64,000 nt of DNA from an uncultured Ruminiclostridium sp. (GTDB lineage: Bacteria > Bacillota > Clostridia > Oscillospirales > Ruminococcaceae). The DNA is taken from assembly GCA_947594425.1 (NCBI GenBank), contig CANQED010000005.1, positions 1 to 64,000 of the forward strand, in the 5' to 3' direction. Below are positions 50,685 through 60,120 of this stretch, one piece after another; within the stretch, counting starts at the first letter, position 1; the number at the start of each line of letters is the position of its first letter. Under the pieces are notes generated by a model. That model made no database searches. It had not been told where the DNA came from and saw only the letters and a list, made by a program, of their open reading frames with translations. The position numbers and the translations under genes are program-made.

Positions 50685-51860
50685 ATGAGGCCACTTGAGC
50701 TTTTTTCAAACGGTATCTCCGAGCTGAAAACACGGCTGCCCTACGCCGCCGTGTCTAAATTCAAATCCTCTAAGGTAAACGGGCAGAGCGGCAGGGCGCT
50801 GCTCTTTAACAGCTGCACGCGGCATAACGGGCGCGTACTGCCGATATTCTCGGTGCTGCTGATAATAATGACCCCGCTTTTCCTGCTTATTAACGGCGGC
50901 TTTGAAAAAGGCTTTACGGCCGAGCTTGCGGGAGTTTTGCTCGCAATGGTGACGGGCGTGGGCACGATAATTTTCGGCTATTATTTTAAGGGAAAATATC
51001 CCACCTACTACCCTTATGTATTTTGGGCGCTGGTCGAGATAGCTTTTGCCATAATGATAACGGGCATGGCAAATCAGACGGCGGGATTTATCCACGCTGT
51101 CGCCGCAATGCTGATACTCGCGGCGGTGCCGATATTCTCCCCGCTTGTGTCATTGCTTTATATCGGCTTGCTGTGGGCATACTATACGGTGCTTTGCCTT
51201 ATCAATGAAATAATGGTATACTACATATGCTCCGAGTCGCTTATCGCGGTGATAGGGCTGTTTATGTCCTTTACGGCGTACGCGCTGTACTGCTCGCGGC
51301 AGATAAATTCGCGCAAGCTTAAGGACGACGACCGCCGCATAAAGCTTAATTCCGTGATAGATACCCGCACCGACCTGTATACTCGCGAATACGGCATAGA
51401 GCAGGTGTCCGCCGAGCTTGCTAAGGGCACTGCGCTTGCTATGGTGCTTATCGGGGTGGACAGCTTTGGCGAGTTCAACCGCGCCAACGGCTCGAAAAAG
51501 GGCGACGAGGTGCTGAACGATATTTGCAGGTGCATTAAAATTGTTGTTAAGCCCAAGACCGAGCTTACCTGCCGTATGGGCGGGGACACCGTCATGGTAT
51601 GTATGCCCGCCGAGGCAGACCGCGACGCGGTGCTTGTCGCCGAGGAGATACGCAGCAGCATACGCACTATGAATATAGAATTTAACGGCAGCAAATTCGG
51701 CGTGATAACCGTTTCGGTCGGGGCGGCGCGCAGCATATCGGGCGACAGCTTTGACTCGCTCTATTCGCGCGCAGAGCGTTCGTTTACCGCCGCTAAAAAG
51801 TACGGCGGCAACTGTATAGGCTATAAAGAGCGCACATTCCGCTCAGAAACGGATGTTTAA
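50685..51860 (+). CDS. Membrane protein with a degenerate GGDEF domain
   Basis: 391 residues: about six transmembrane helices between residues 50 and 205, then a GGDEF-type domain 215-385. The signature is GGDTV (299-303) instead of GGDEF/GGEEF. The Glu needed for metal binding and catalysis is Thr, so diguanylate cyclase activity is unlikely; it may bind nucleotides or act as a sensor. It starts 28 bp after rnfB with its own AAGGAAG, so it is probably the seventh gene of the rnf operon, although no promoter search excludes its own start. Confidence 0.82.
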   Translation: MRPLELFSNGISELKTRLPYAAVSKFKSSKVNGQSGRALLFNSCTRHNGRVLPIFSVLLIIMTPLFLLINGGFEKGFTAELAGVLLAMVTGVGTIIFGYYFKGKYPTYYPYVFWALVEIAFAIMITGMANQTAGFIHAVAAMLILAAVPIFSPLVSLLYIGLLWAYYTVLCLINEIMVYYICSESLIAVIGLFMSFTAYALYCSRQINSRKLKDDDRRIKLNSVIDTRTDLYTREYGIEQVSAELAKGTALAMVLIGVDSFGEFNRANGSKKGDEVLNDICRCIKIVVKPKTELTCRMGGDTVMVCMPAEADRDAVLVAEEIRSSIRTMNIEFNGSKFGVITVSVGAARSISGDSFDSLYSRAERSFTAAKKYGGNCIGYKERTFRSETDV

Positions 51861-51912
51861 TGCTAAAATAGGGCGATATGCGGTAAAATTAGAAAAAATT
51901 TTCAAAAAAGGG

Positions 51913-51941
51913 TTGCATTTGCCGCAAAAATAAGGTAGAAT
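51913..51941 (+). promoter_or_regulatory. Promoter of efp
   Basis: TTGCAT (51913-51918), 17-bp spacer and TAGAAT (51936-51941). Confidence 0.75.
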
Positions 51942-51995
51942 AATAAAGATAGGGAGAAATATGTCCCTGAAGATAATACGGAGGTAGTTTATCAT

Positions 51996-52559
51996 ATGGT
52001 AACAGCAGGAGATTTCAGAAACGGTATGACCTTTGAAGAGGACGGAAATGTAATGCAGGTCATAGAGTTTCAGCACGTTAAGCCTGGCAAGGGCGCGGCA
52101 TTTGTAAGGACCAAGGTCAGAAACGTTCTTACCGGTTCGGTAGTCGAAAAGTCATATAACCCTTCCGCTAAATTCCCTACCGCTTATGTAGAGAGAAAGG
52201 ATATGGAATATACTTACAACGACGGCGAGCTTTATTATTTTATGGACGGGGAAACTTATGAGCAGGTGCCGATAAACGCAAACGAGCTTGACGACAATTT
52301 CAAATTCGTTAAGGAAAATATGGTTTGCAAGGTGCTTTCTTATAAAGGAAAGGTATTCGGCGTAGAACCTCCAAACTTTGTGGAGCTCGAAGTGACCGAG
52401 ACCGATCCCGGCTTTAAGGGCGACACCGCCACCAACGCTACTAAGCCCGCAACGCTCGAGACAGGCGCCGAGATACGCGTGCCGCTGTTTATCGACGTGG
52501 GCGATATGATACGTATCGACACCAGAACGGGCGAGTATATGGAGCGTGTAAATAAGTAA
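51996..52559 (+). CDS. efp: Elongation factor P
   Basis: 187 residues, three beta-barrel domains, normal length. EF-P rescues ribosomes stalled at polyproline stretches. The tip residue is Lys32 in VKPGKGAAF, the position modified by 5-aminopentanol in Bacillus. The giant surface protein and both low-complexity linkers contain proline-rich runs that could need EF-P. Good AGGAGG-like site (GGAGG) upstream. Confidence 0.96.
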   Translation: MVTAGDFRNGMTFEEDGNVMQVIEFQHVKPGKGAAFVRTKVRNVLTGSVVEKSYNPSAKFPTAYVERKDMEYTYNDGELYYFMDGETYEQVPINANELDDNFKFVKENMVCKVLSYKGKVFGVEPPNFVELEVTETDPGFKGDTATNATKPATLETGAEIRVPLFIDVGDMIRIDTRTGEYMERVNK

Positions 52560-52595
52560 CAGGCTTTGCCAAGTTTTAAGTGAAAGGAGATCAAT

Positions 52596-53006
52596 ATGAA
52601 GACGACCGAAAAGGTAGCATATCTTAAAGGATTAGCAGAGGGTCTCGGCATAGACGACCAGACCAAGGAGGGCAAGGTAATAGCCGCCATAATCGACGCG
52701 CTTGACGATCTTGCACACGATATAGAGAGCCTTGACGACGAGCTCGACGAGGTAGCCGAGGTTATTGGCACTATCTCCGACGAGATGGACGATATCGAGG
52801 ACGAGGTATTCGGCGAGGACGAATGCGACTGCGAGGACTGCTGCGACGACGAGGATATGTACGAGGTGACATGTCCCTCTTGCAACAACTCGATAACCGT
52901 CGACTACGATGTTATCAGCAGCGGCGAGATAGTTTGCCCCAACTGCGGAGAAAAGCTCGAATTTGACCTCAGCGATTTAGACGACGAGGACGAAGACGAC
53001 GAGTGA
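52596..53006 (+). CDS. Acidic zinc-ribbon protein (CD1247 N-terminal domain type)
   Basis: 136 residues. Residues 1-35 form a helix (TTEKVAYLKGLAEGLGI) shared with a small family annotated from Clostridioides difficile CD1247. A very acidic middle segment follows (DDELDEVAEVIG and onward), then a zinc ribbon, CPSC at about 92-95 and CPNC at about 113-116, and a poly-acidic tail. No known function; commonly next to efp in Clostridia. It starts 36 bp after efp with GAAAGGAG and shares its terminator, so it is probably in the same transcript. A translation-linked role is a guess from position. Confidence 0.78.
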   Translation: MKTTEKVAYLKGLAEGLGIDDQTKEGKVIAAIIDALDDLAHDIESLDDELDEVAEVIGTISDEMDDIEDEVFGEDECDCEDCCDDEDMYEVTCPSCNNSITVDYDVISSGEIVCPNCGEKLEFDLSDLDDEDEDDE

Positions 53007-53025
53007 TAGCTGAATAGACCGATTT

Positions 53026-53063
53026 ATCCCCGAGTTATTTTTGCTCGGGGATATTGCTTTTTT
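53026..53063 (+). terminator. Intrinsic terminator after efp and the zinc-ribbon gene
   Basis: ATCCCCGAG / CTCGGGGAT stem followed by ATTGCTTTTTT. Confidence 0.9.
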
Positions 53064-53149
53064 AATACGGATATGGTAGAATAAGCACAACGGAGGTGCT
53101 GCCTATTCAGCGGCACTCTCACAGGATATACAAACGAAAGGAGCCGCAT

Positions 53150-54118
53150 ATGAGCGACAAGCTGTATACCCCCTCTAACCCCAACGCACAGCAGGGAGTT
53201 AATAACGTGCTGAAATTTCTGTCCGACATCTCGGGCGAAAAGACCGTCACGGGTCAGCACACTCAAACAATGGCGCTCGAGGAGCTTATAAAGATAGAGG
53301 AGGTCACGGGCAAACAGCCCGCCCTGCTCGGTTTTGAGCTTTTATCCTATTCGCCTAATATAAATTATCTCGACACCGATGATGAATGTATCAGCGAGGT
53401 CGAGCAAAACTACGGCACGCTAAAGCGCGCGTGGGAGTGGGCGGGTAAAAAGGGGCTTATCACCTTTACATGGCACTGGTTCTCGCCGCTCGGCGGGCGC
53501 TCGAAGTCCTTTTTTACAAGAAACACCGAGTTCGACGCGGCAAGGGCTGTCATAGACGGCACGGCGGAAAACCGCGCGCTGCTCTCGGATATGGACTATA
53601 TGGCGGGGCTGCTGCGACCGTTTTGCGATAAAGGCGTGCCTATCATATGGCGACCCTTTCACGAGGGCGACGGCGACTGGTTTTGGTGGGGAGCAAAGGG
53701 CTCTGACACCGTCAAAAAGCTGTACCGAATGATGTATGAGCGGTACACCGATATCCATCATCTTGACAATCTTATCTGGGCGGTAAATCTGCCTACCGTA
53801 AAATGTTATCCCGGCGACGACGTTGTGGATATTATCACCCGCGATATGTACCCCGCCCCGCACGAGCACACCTCTCAGGCACAAAAGTACCGCGAGCTGA
53901 CAGCCATCACCGACAGCAAAAAGATAGCCGCTATCGGCGAGATAGGCACTCTCCCCGACCTTGACGCAATACACAATGAGCAGATAGGCTGGTCGTACTA
54001 TATGACGTGGTCGCACGGCTTTGTACTGACCGAGGAGTTTACCGACTATGATTATCTAAACAAGCTCTACCACAGCCCCTACGCGGTGACAAAGGACGAA
54101 CTGCCCGAGCTGTATTGA
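53150..54118 (+). CDS. GH26 beta-mannanase-type glycosidase, leaderless
   Basis: 322 residues from the ATG at 53150 behind GAAAGGAGCC; the open frame starts 18 codons earlier. Family 26 (beta/alpha)8 hydrolase of beta-1,4-mannan, retaining. Acid/base Glu172 in WRPFHEGDGDWFWWG, nucleophile Glu264 in AIGEIGT, both in the classical places. No signal peptide, so it should act in the cytoplasm on imported manno-oligosaccharides rather than on polymer. This fits with the leaderless GH130 phosphorylase 31 kb away. No transporter is adjacent. Confidence 0.92.
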   Translation: MSDKLYTPSNPNAQQGVNNVLKFLSDISGEKTVTGQHTQTMALEELIKIEEVTGKQPALLGFELLSYSPNINYLDTDDECISEVEQNYGTLKRAWEWAGKKGLITFTWHWFSPLGGRSKSFFTRNTEFDAARAVIDGTAENRALLSDMDYMAGLLRPFCDKGVPIIWRPFHEGDGDWFWWGAKGSDTVKKLYRMMYERYTDIHHLDNLIWAVNLPTVKCYPGDDVVDIITRDMYPAPHEHTSQAQKYRELTAITDSKKIAAIGEIGTLPDLDAIHNEQIGWSYYMTWSHGFVLTEEFTDYDYLNKLYHSPYAVTKDELPELY

Positions 54119-54182
54119 GTCCCGCACTTTTCCGACAGCATATGCTTGCAATTTTTTGCTTAAAACTTATTTAAAAAAACGC

Positions 54183-54211
54183 TTGACAAACGTCCGAGAA
54201 TATGTTATAAT
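54183..54211 (+). promoter_or_regulatory. Promoter of the tRNA pair
   Basis: Consensus TTGACA (54183-54188), 17-bp spacer and TATAAT (54206-54211), 20 bp before the first tRNA. Confidence 0.9.
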
Positions 54212-54231
54212 ATAACTCGCTGGTCGGAAAT

Positions 54232-54307
54232 GCTGGTGTAGCTCAGTTGGTAGAGCAGCTGATTTGTAATCAGCAGGTCGGGGGTTCGAGTCCGTCCACC
54301 AGCTCCA
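54232..54307 (+). tRNA. tRNA-Thr (anticodon TGT)
   Basis: Cloverleaf with acceptor GCTGGTG / CACCAGC, D arm GCTCAGTTGGTAGAGC, anticodon stem GCTGA / TCAGC around TTTGTAA, T arm with GGTTCGAGTCC, discriminator T and encoded CCA. Reads ACA and related Thr codons. Confidence 0.95.
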
Positions 54308-54312
54308 TATAT

Positions 54313-54398
54313 GGGAGTGTTCCCGAGTGGCCAAAGGGGGCAGACTGTAAATCTGTTGCATTTTTGCTTCGGTGGTCCGAATCCACCCGCTCCCACCA
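54313..54398 (+). tRNA. tRNA-Tyr (anticodon GTA), class II
   Basis: Acceptor GGGAGTG / CGCTCCC with encoded CCA, anticodon loop CTGTAAA (GTA), and a long variable arm (TTGC...GCTTCGG) as in all bacterial tRNA-Tyr. Five bases after tRNA-Thr, so cotranscribed. Confidence 0.95.
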
Positions 54399-54415
54399 CG
54401 GCTTTAGCCGTGAAT

Positions 54416-54450
54416 ACAGCTCAGACTTTTACGTCTGGGCTGTTTTTGTT
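54416..54450 (+). terminator. Intrinsic terminator after the tRNA pair
   Basis: ACAGCTCAGAC / GTCTGGGCTGT stem followed by TTTTGTTTT. Confidence 0.9.
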
Positions 54451-54531
54451 TTGCTTAGTTTTAAGCCGCAAAGCCTGTAAAATCAACATATTCTCCCTTA
54501 TCGCATACATTGCATTAAAGGAGGATTAGAT

Positions 54532-55038
54532 ATGTACAATCAAAATAAATGCGGCCGTTCTATGTTAGCGGCGGTGCTGCAAGGCAGTCCCCGCGCGGCC
54601 GCTGTTATAAGCGGAAGTAAAATGTATCCCGACATATCGGGTATTGTAAAATTCTATCACACACATAAAGGGACTGTCGTTTACGCCGAAATAACAGGTC
54701 TGCCCTGCTCACATAAGCAGTGCGCAAGCAATATATTCGGTTTTCACATACACAGCGGGACGTCCTGCAGCGGTAATAAAGACGACCCCTTTGCCGACGC
54801 GCTGGCGCATTATTCGGAAAATGACTGCCCGCACCCCGCCCACAGCGGCGACCTGCCGCCCCTTTTTGGGAACAACGGCACCGCGCTGTCTGTCTTTTTG
54901 ACAAACAGGTTCAGTATTGAGAGCGTGCTCGGAAAAGCCGTGATAATCCACGACAGCCCCGACGACTTTACCTCTCAGCCCGCCGGCAATTCGGGAAAAA
55001 AGATAGCCTGCGGGATAATCAAAAGCTGCTGCAAGTAA
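54532..55038 (+). CDS. Cu/Zn superoxide dismutase family protein without a signal peptide
   Basis: 168 residues. All metal ligands of Cu/Zn-SOD can be aligned: copper His72, His74 (GFHIHSG), bridging His93, His140 (IIHDSPDD); zinc His101, His104 and Asp107 (HPAHSGDL). The structural disulfide pair is Cys79 and Cys160 (KKIACGI). The active-site Arg of SOD1 is Lys157 here. SodC is normally exported, but no signal peptide is visible, so it may be cytoplasmic. The N-terminus and the tail CCK add further cysteines. Superoxide removal is likely but activity with Lys is uncertain. Starts after AAAGGAGG. Confidence 0.85.
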   Translation: MYNQNKCGRSMLAAVLQGSPRAAAVISGSKMYPDISGIVKFYHTHKGTVVYAEITGLPCSHKQCASNIFGFHIHSGTSCSGNKDDPFADALAHYSENDCPHPAHSGDLPPLFGNNGTALSVFLTNRFSIESVLGKAVIIHDSPDDFTSQPAGNSGKKIACGIIKSCCK

Positions 55039-55070
55039 GATCGGCGGCTAAATAATAATGCGCTGCAAAC

Positions 55071-55104
55071 AAAAGGGAAAGTCATATCGGCTTTCCCTTT
55101 TGCG
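55071..55104. terminator. Bidirectional terminator between sodC-like and coiled-coil genes
   Basis: AAAAGGGAAAG / CTTTCCCTTTT stem between convergent stops. Confidence 0.8.
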
Positions 55105-55114
55105 TATCTTTATG

Positions 55115-57340
55115 TTATTTTACACCATCTACGCGATAGATAAATTTCACCTGTCCGCCCATACCGTCGGCAGCGCCCGAGAAGTTTTTATACCCGCGCG
55201 AAACCTCTCTTACCGCGTCAAGCCTTGACATAAGCCCGTCGATATCGCCGTCTACCGCGCTGACGAGCTTTTGTATGCCCTGCTCGTTGAACTGCTTTAG
55301 CCCGTCGTTAAGCTGCATAGCCCCGTCGCGAAGCGCCCCAACGCCGTCCTTTAGTGCGGGAACGCCGTCCTTTAGCGTAAGTATTCCGTCGTACAACTCG
55401 CCCGCCCCGCTGTAAAGCGCCGCCGTGCCGTCCTTAAGCTCCTTAGCGCCCGCATTTAGCTCGCCTGCGCCCTTAGCCGCCTCGCCGACACCGTCGGTGT
55501 AGGTCTTTAGCCCCTCATAAAAGGTATTATAGCTGTCGAGCGAGGCCTTTAGCTGCTCTATGGACTTTTTGCCCTCGGCAGCGGCGGCGAGCTGTGAAGT
55601 TACCTCCTCGGACTTCATATTGTCCTTTATCGCCTTTTGTACCTGAGCGTCGGTCTGACTGCTTACAGTCTGCTTTATCTTATCGGTATTCATCTGCGCG
55701 TCGGTCTGCTGTGTTATAGTTTTGCTTTGCTCTGCCATAGCGGTATCGGTCTGTTGTTTGATCTGCTGCTGTACCTGCTTTGACTTCATCTGCCCGTCGA
55801 CGGCGGCATTTACTGCACCCTGCGTATTTTTATCTATCTTCCCCGCCTTGACTAAAGCGTCATAGGTCGCCTTATCCATATTAAGCGCCGCATTGATGAC
55901 TTGCTCGGTCACTACTTCCTTTACAGCCTCGGTGACTTTGGCGGTCACCTGCTCCTTTACCGCGGCGGTGACCTGCGTTTCGACCTCTTTTCTCACGGCG
56001 GCGGTGACCTGCTCGGCGATATATCCGCGCTGTTCCTCGACGGCGGCGGTCACCTGCTGTTTTGCCGCATTATATACAACGTCCTCGTTTAGCTGCGCCG
56101 CCGCGCCCTCAAGCGTCTTAGCGTAATTTTCTATAGTAAGGGTCGGGACCTCAAGCCCCGCGGCGGCTATCTGAGCGTTTGCAGTGGAGAGCAGGGTCTC
56201 GAACACCTGCTTTGCCCCGCCGTTAAGGGTATCGTTGTTAGCCGCTAAGGTATTCAGCCCCTCGGACAGCTGCTGCGTCCCCGCCGTTAACGCGTCCGCG
56301 CCCTTATCAAGCGTACCCGCGCCGTCCTTTAGCTGCTGTGCCCCCTCGGCAAGCTGACTTATACCGTCGGCGAGCTCTCCAGATTTATCGAGCAAGGTAT
56401 TAAGCCCGTCATACAGCTCGGACGAGCCGTCGAGCAGCTTATCCATAGCCTCGGTGAGATCGCCCATAGAGCTGTCAAGCTTTGATAGGTCATTCAGCCC
56501 GTCGGTCTCGAGCGCGCTGAATATCTCGTTTGTCGCAAGCGTCACGGTCATCTCAAGTGAAAAATCCGTCACGTCTGCGCTTATCTCGACGCTGTCGGGT
56601 ATACTAAGCTTATCTTCCGAAAGCGCGAGACTTTCTTGCAGCCCCGGGAATGCTATCCCGATAACGGCGGTGCGGCTGCCGTCATTTATCACCTTGCCGT
56701 TTGTGACCTCGACATTCTTAAACACATCGTTATCCAGCATAACGCCCGTCAGCATTGCAAACGGCACATATATCTTCTCGCTCTTGCCGTCGATATCTAC
56801 GGTTTCGTACTGCCTGTTTTCGTAGTCGTAATGAATGGTGACCCTGCCGCTCTTGCCCTTTAGCTCCTCGGGGGATATGCTCTTTCCATCGAGCTGATAG
56901 GACACCGACAGCTTTACGGGCAGCTCCTTATCTATATTGCCCTGATAGTAGATGTCGTTGCCGCCCGCGTCCCACACGCAGGAGTTTTCGCCGCCTAAGG
57001 TATAGCTCTCGTCGCCCTTGACGTTTTCTATATCCTTTAGCTCGGTGCGGTCGTTGATAGACGCAGCGCCCGCCGCGTTTTTTATCCAGTCGCTGACTAT
57101 TATCTTCTTAACAGAGCCGTCCGCGTTAGCAAAGACATAGACGCTCTCGTCCTTTTCGATGTCTTTGCCGCTGTCCGATTTAGCGGCTGAAATTTCACCC
57201 GCGTCAACATTTTCTTCCTCGGCGGCTGCTGCGGTCTGCTCTTCGTCTGTATTTACCGCTAATGCGGTGCTTGCGGCGCAGCAAACCGCTATTATCGCGC
57301 TAAGGCTAAGCGCCGTCGCTTTTATCCATGTATTTCTCAT
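55115..57340 (-). CDS. Secreted YhgE/Pip-like coiled-coil protein of an RND operon
   Basis: 741 residues. Signal peptide 1-29 (ATALSLSAIIAVCCAASTALA). After a beta-rich N-terminal domain (about 65-270), two blocks of small-residue coiled repeats appear, about 290-370 and 630-705: LYDGLNTLLDKSGELADG, LKDGAGTLDKG, LKDGVPALKDGVGALRDG. This is the YhgE/Pip pattern, with a Gln/Ala/Val-rich helical stretch between them. Unlike YhgE there is no membrane domain; the end is soluble. Its ATG overlaps the MMPL stop (ATGA), so the pair is coupled. A periplasm-like adaptor or extracellular extension of the exporter is inferred. Confidence 0.8.
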   Translation of the reverse strand: MRNTWIKATALSLSAIIAVCCAASTALAVNTDEEQTAAAAEEENVDAGEISAAKSDSGKDIEKDESVYVFANADGSVKKIIVSDWIKNAAGAASINDRTELKDIENVKGDESYTLGGENSCVWDAGGNDIYYQGNIDKELPVKLSVSYQLDGKSISPEELKGKSGRVTIHYDYENRQYETVDIDGKSEKIYVPFAMLTGVMLDNDVFKNVEVTNGKVINDGSRTAVIGIAFPGLQESLALSEDKLSIPDSVEISADVTDFSLEMTVTLATNEIFSALETDGLNDLSKLDSSMGDLTEAMDKLLDGSSELYDGLNTLLDKSGELADGISQLAEGAQQLKDGAGTLDKGADALTAGTQQLSEGLNTLAANNDTLNGGAKQVFETLLSTANAQIAAAGLEVPTLTIENYAKTLEGAAAQLNEDVVYNAAKQQVTAAVEEQRGYIAEQVTAAVRKEVETQVTAAVKEQVTAKVTEAVKEVVTEQVINAALNMDKATYDALVKAGKIDKNTQGAVNAAVDGQMKSKQVQQQIKQQTDTAMAEQSKTITQQTDAQMNTDKIKQTVSSQTDAQVQKAIKDNMKSEEVTSQLAAAAEGKKSIEQLKASLDSYNTFYEGLKTYTDGVGEAAKGAGELNAGAKELKDGTAALYSGAGELYDGILTLKDGVPALKDGVGALRDGAMQLNDGLKQFNEQGIQKLVSAVDGDIDGLMSRLDAVREVSRGYKNFSGAADGMGGQVKFIYRVDGVK

Positions 57341-59442
57341 TTTAAAAGTACCTCCTGTTTGGTTTTCGTTTTAGACCTCATACCTAATGTCGTCACACAT
57401 ATCAGCTTATCGCACAGCATAAACAGTGCGGGGAGTATAAGTATAACGCACAGCATACTTATCACCGCGCCGCGTGCCATAAGCATACACATAGAGCTTA
57501 TCATATCTACGTCGGAGTACAGCGCCACGCCGAACGTCGCCGCAAACAGCCCCACTCCCGATACGATTATCGAGGGGATAGAGGTCGTAAGCGCGGTGAT
57601 TATCGCGTCTTTCTTGCCCGCGCCGCCCATACGCTCTGTCTTATACCGAGTGGTCATAAGTATCGCATAGTCTACAGTCGCTCCGAGCTGTATCGTGCTT
57701 ATGCATATCGGTGCGATAAACGGCAGGCTCTGCCCGAAATAATGCGGCAAGCCGAGATTTATAAATATCGCGAGCTCTATTACCATTATCAGTATAAACG
57801 GCAGCGACGCGCTTCTTTCTACCAAAGCTATTATAATAAATATAGCGAGTATCGAGATAGCGTTTACCACCTGAAAGTCGCGGGCGGTGGTGTCTATCAT
57901 ATCTTTCATACAAGGCGCTTCGCCTATCAGCATACCGCTCGGGTCGTATTTTTTGAGCACGGCGTTCAGCGCGTCTATCTGCGCGCCGACCTCGTCGCTC
58001 GCGACCTTATACTCGGAGTTTATCAGCAAGAGTTCCCATTTGTCGCTCTTGAGTATACTTGTGACCGACTCGGGGAGTATATCCTCGGGCACGCGCGAGC
58101 CTATCACGGACTCAAGCCCGAGCACGTATTTTACTCCGTCTACCTGTTCCATCTCCTCGGACATATCGCGCACGGTCTTTGGCGAAAGACCTGCGTCTAC
58201 GAGCAGCATATGCGTCGACGCTATGTCAAAGTCCTCGGACAGCTTGCTGTTAGCAATAACATAATCCATATCGTCGGGCAGGCACTGTCCGAGATCATAA
58301 TATACCTCGTCGTTGGTCTTAGAGTAGCCGTAAAATGCGGGCGGCACAAGCGCCACAAACAGCACCAGAAATGCGGGGAATATCTTTACCGCGCCCTTAG
58401 CAAAGCCGCGCATATTGGGTATCAGCGCCCTATGCTTTGTCTTTTGCAGCGGCTTATCAAATACCAGTATCAGCGCGGGGAGAACGGTAACGCAGCCTAT
58501 CACGCCGAACAGCACGCCCTTTGCCATAACTATACCGAGGTCGCGCCCCATAGTAAAGGTCATAAAGCACAGCGCAATAAATCCCGCAATGGTCGTTATC
58601 GAGCTTCCGACTATAGAGGTCAGCGTCTCTTTGATAGCCGCCGCCATAGCCTCCTTAGGGTCGTCTATGCGTGCGCGCTGCTCGTTGTAGCTGTGCCACA
58701 AAAAGATAGAATAGTCCATTGTAACCGCAAGCTGCAATATCGCCGAGAGCGCCTTGGTTATATACGAGATCTCCCCTAAAAAGTAATTGCTGCCGAGATT
58801 TAGCAATATCATCATACCTATACTTGCTAAGAATACAAACGGCACAAGCCAGCTGTCAAGGAAAAGCAGCATAGCCGCCACCGCGAGCACCACCGCTATC
58901 GCTACATATATCGGCTCTTCCCTCTCGCACAGGTCCTTAAGATCCGTCACCATAGCGGACATACCCGACACAAAGCACTGCGAGCCCGTTATGCTCCTTA
59001 TCCGCTTTATCGCGTCCATAGTAACGTCCGACGAGGTAGATGTGTCAAAGAACACCGCCATCATTGTGGCATTTTCGGTGTTAAATTCATCGTATATGCT
59101 GTCGGGCAAAAGCTCCATAGGCACGGATATATCCGCTAGGGTGTCATACCACAGCACCGTCTCGACGTGCTCTACCTGCTCTATATCGCTTTTGAGCTTA
59201 GCTACGTCCTTATCGGGCATATCCTCGACTATTATAAAGGAAAACGCGCCCTTGCCGAAATCCTCCATAAGCTCGTCTTGCCCTTTGACCGTCTCCATAT
59301 CCTCGGGAAGATATGTCAGCATATCATAATTTATACGCGTGGCTATCATTCCGAGCACGGACGGTATCATAAGTACAAGAGTGATAATAAGTATCGGTAT
59401 GCGGTATTTTACTACCGCCCTTGAAAATCGCATTATTCCCAC
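57337..59442 (-). CDS. MMPL/RND family transporter
   Basis: 701 residues, about twelve transmembrane helices in two halves with large extracellular loops near 40-190 and 385-510. MMPL-type pattern: DAIL-like helix 4 segment TMDYSIFLWHSYNEQ near 245 and TVDYAILMTTRYKTE near 580, both with the Asp-Tyr pair that carries protons. Exports lipids or drugs in known members. It is the third gene of the TetR-DUF308-MMPL-coiled-coil cluster, overlapping the DUF308 gene by 10 bp and the coiled-coil gene by 4 bp. Confidence 0.9.
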   Translation of the reverse strand: MGIMRFSRAVVKYRIPILIITLVLMIPSVLGMIATRINYDMLTYLPEDMETVKGQDELMEDFGKGAFSFIIVEDMPDKDVAKLKSDIEQVEHVETVLWYDTLADISVPMELLPDSIYDEFNTENATMMAVFFDTSTSSDVTMDAIKRIRSITGSQCFVSGMSAMVTDLKDLCEREEPIYVAIAVVLAVAAMLLFLDSWLVPFVFLASIGMMILLNLGSNYFLGEISYITKALSAILQLAVTMDYSIFLWHSYNEQRARIDDPKEAMAAAIKETLTSIVGSSITTIAGFIALCFMTFTMGRDLGIVMAKGVLFGVIGCVTVLPALILVFDKPLQKTKHRALIPNMRGFAKGAVKIFPAFLVLFVALVPPAFYGYSKTNDEVYYDLGQCLPDDMDYVIANSKLSEDFDIASTHMLLVDAGLSPKTVRDMSEEMEQVDGVKYVLGLESVIGSRVPEDILPESVTSILKSDKWELLLINSEYKVASDEVGAQIDALNAVLKKYDPSGMLIGEAPCMKDMIDTTARDFQVVNAISILAIFIIIALVERSASLPFILIMVIELAIFINLGLPHYFGQSLPFIAPICISTIQLGATVDYAILMTTRYKTERMGGAGKKDAIITALTTSIPSIIVSGVGLFAATFGVALYSDVDMISSMCMLMARGAVISMLCVILILPALFMLCDKLICVTTLGMRSKTKTKQEVLLK

Positions 59443-60047
59443 CTGTCCTTTCTTTCACACTCGACCGACTCTGCCTCGATAACGTCGGGCATTTGATTTT
59501 TAACTATAAGCACGGTGCTTATCACCGTATATAGGTTAAGCACGCCCTCGCACAGCAGCGACGCTCCGAGCAGCACCGTCAGCAGCTCTGCCCCTACGGC
59601 GCAATCAGCTATAAGCGCGACGCCCACGCCCGCGGTTATTATCGCAAGAGCAAGTATCAGCCACCATGTGCTTATACCGAACGTCTTAGAGTCGACAGCT
59701 ATGCGTATTTTGAAAAGTCCGTCCAGCAATATCGCGATACCGAGCACTATGCAAATAAAATTCATCAGCCTTTCGTTATTGAACAATACAATAACGCCCA
59801 GTACAATAAGCAGTATGCCGAACTCTAAATCGTACTGAAAAGCCAGCCTGTACAGGTCTTTTGAAAAGTACCCGACCAGCTTAACAGCGCCGAAAGCTAT
59901 CATCGCTATGCCTATGCATATACCGATAAGCGACGCGGACAGCTGCGGCAATGCTATAAAAAGCACTCCCGCCGCACAGTATAGTATCGACATTACGATA
60001 TACCCTATCTTAGCAACAAGCATAGGCGCTACACAGCGTGTCTTCAT
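59433..60047 (-). CDS. DUF308 (HdeD-like) membrane protein
   Basis: 204 residues with six transmembrane helices in three hairpins, the DUF308/HdeD type (IALPQLSASLIGICIGIAMIAFG). Function of the family is unclear; HdeD is linked to acid resistance in E. coli. It starts after AAAGGGGG and overlaps the MMPL gene, so it belongs to the same operon, perhaps as an accessory of the exporter. Confidence 0.85.
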   Translation of the reverse strand: MKTRCVAPMLVAKIGYIVMSILYCAAGVLFIALPQLSASLIGICIGIAMIAFGAVKLVGYFSKDLYRLAFQYDLEFGILLIVLGVIVLFNNERLMNFICIVLGIAILLDGLFKIRIAVDSKTFGISTWWLILALAIITAGVGVALIADCAVGAELLTVLLGASLLCEGVLNLYTVISTVLIVKNQMPDVIEAESVECERKDRWE

Positions 60048-60120
60048 AGAATAAGCCCCCTTTATTTATCTTCCTGCTATATTCTACCGCACAAAAACAA
60101 ATTTGTATACAGACACAAAA

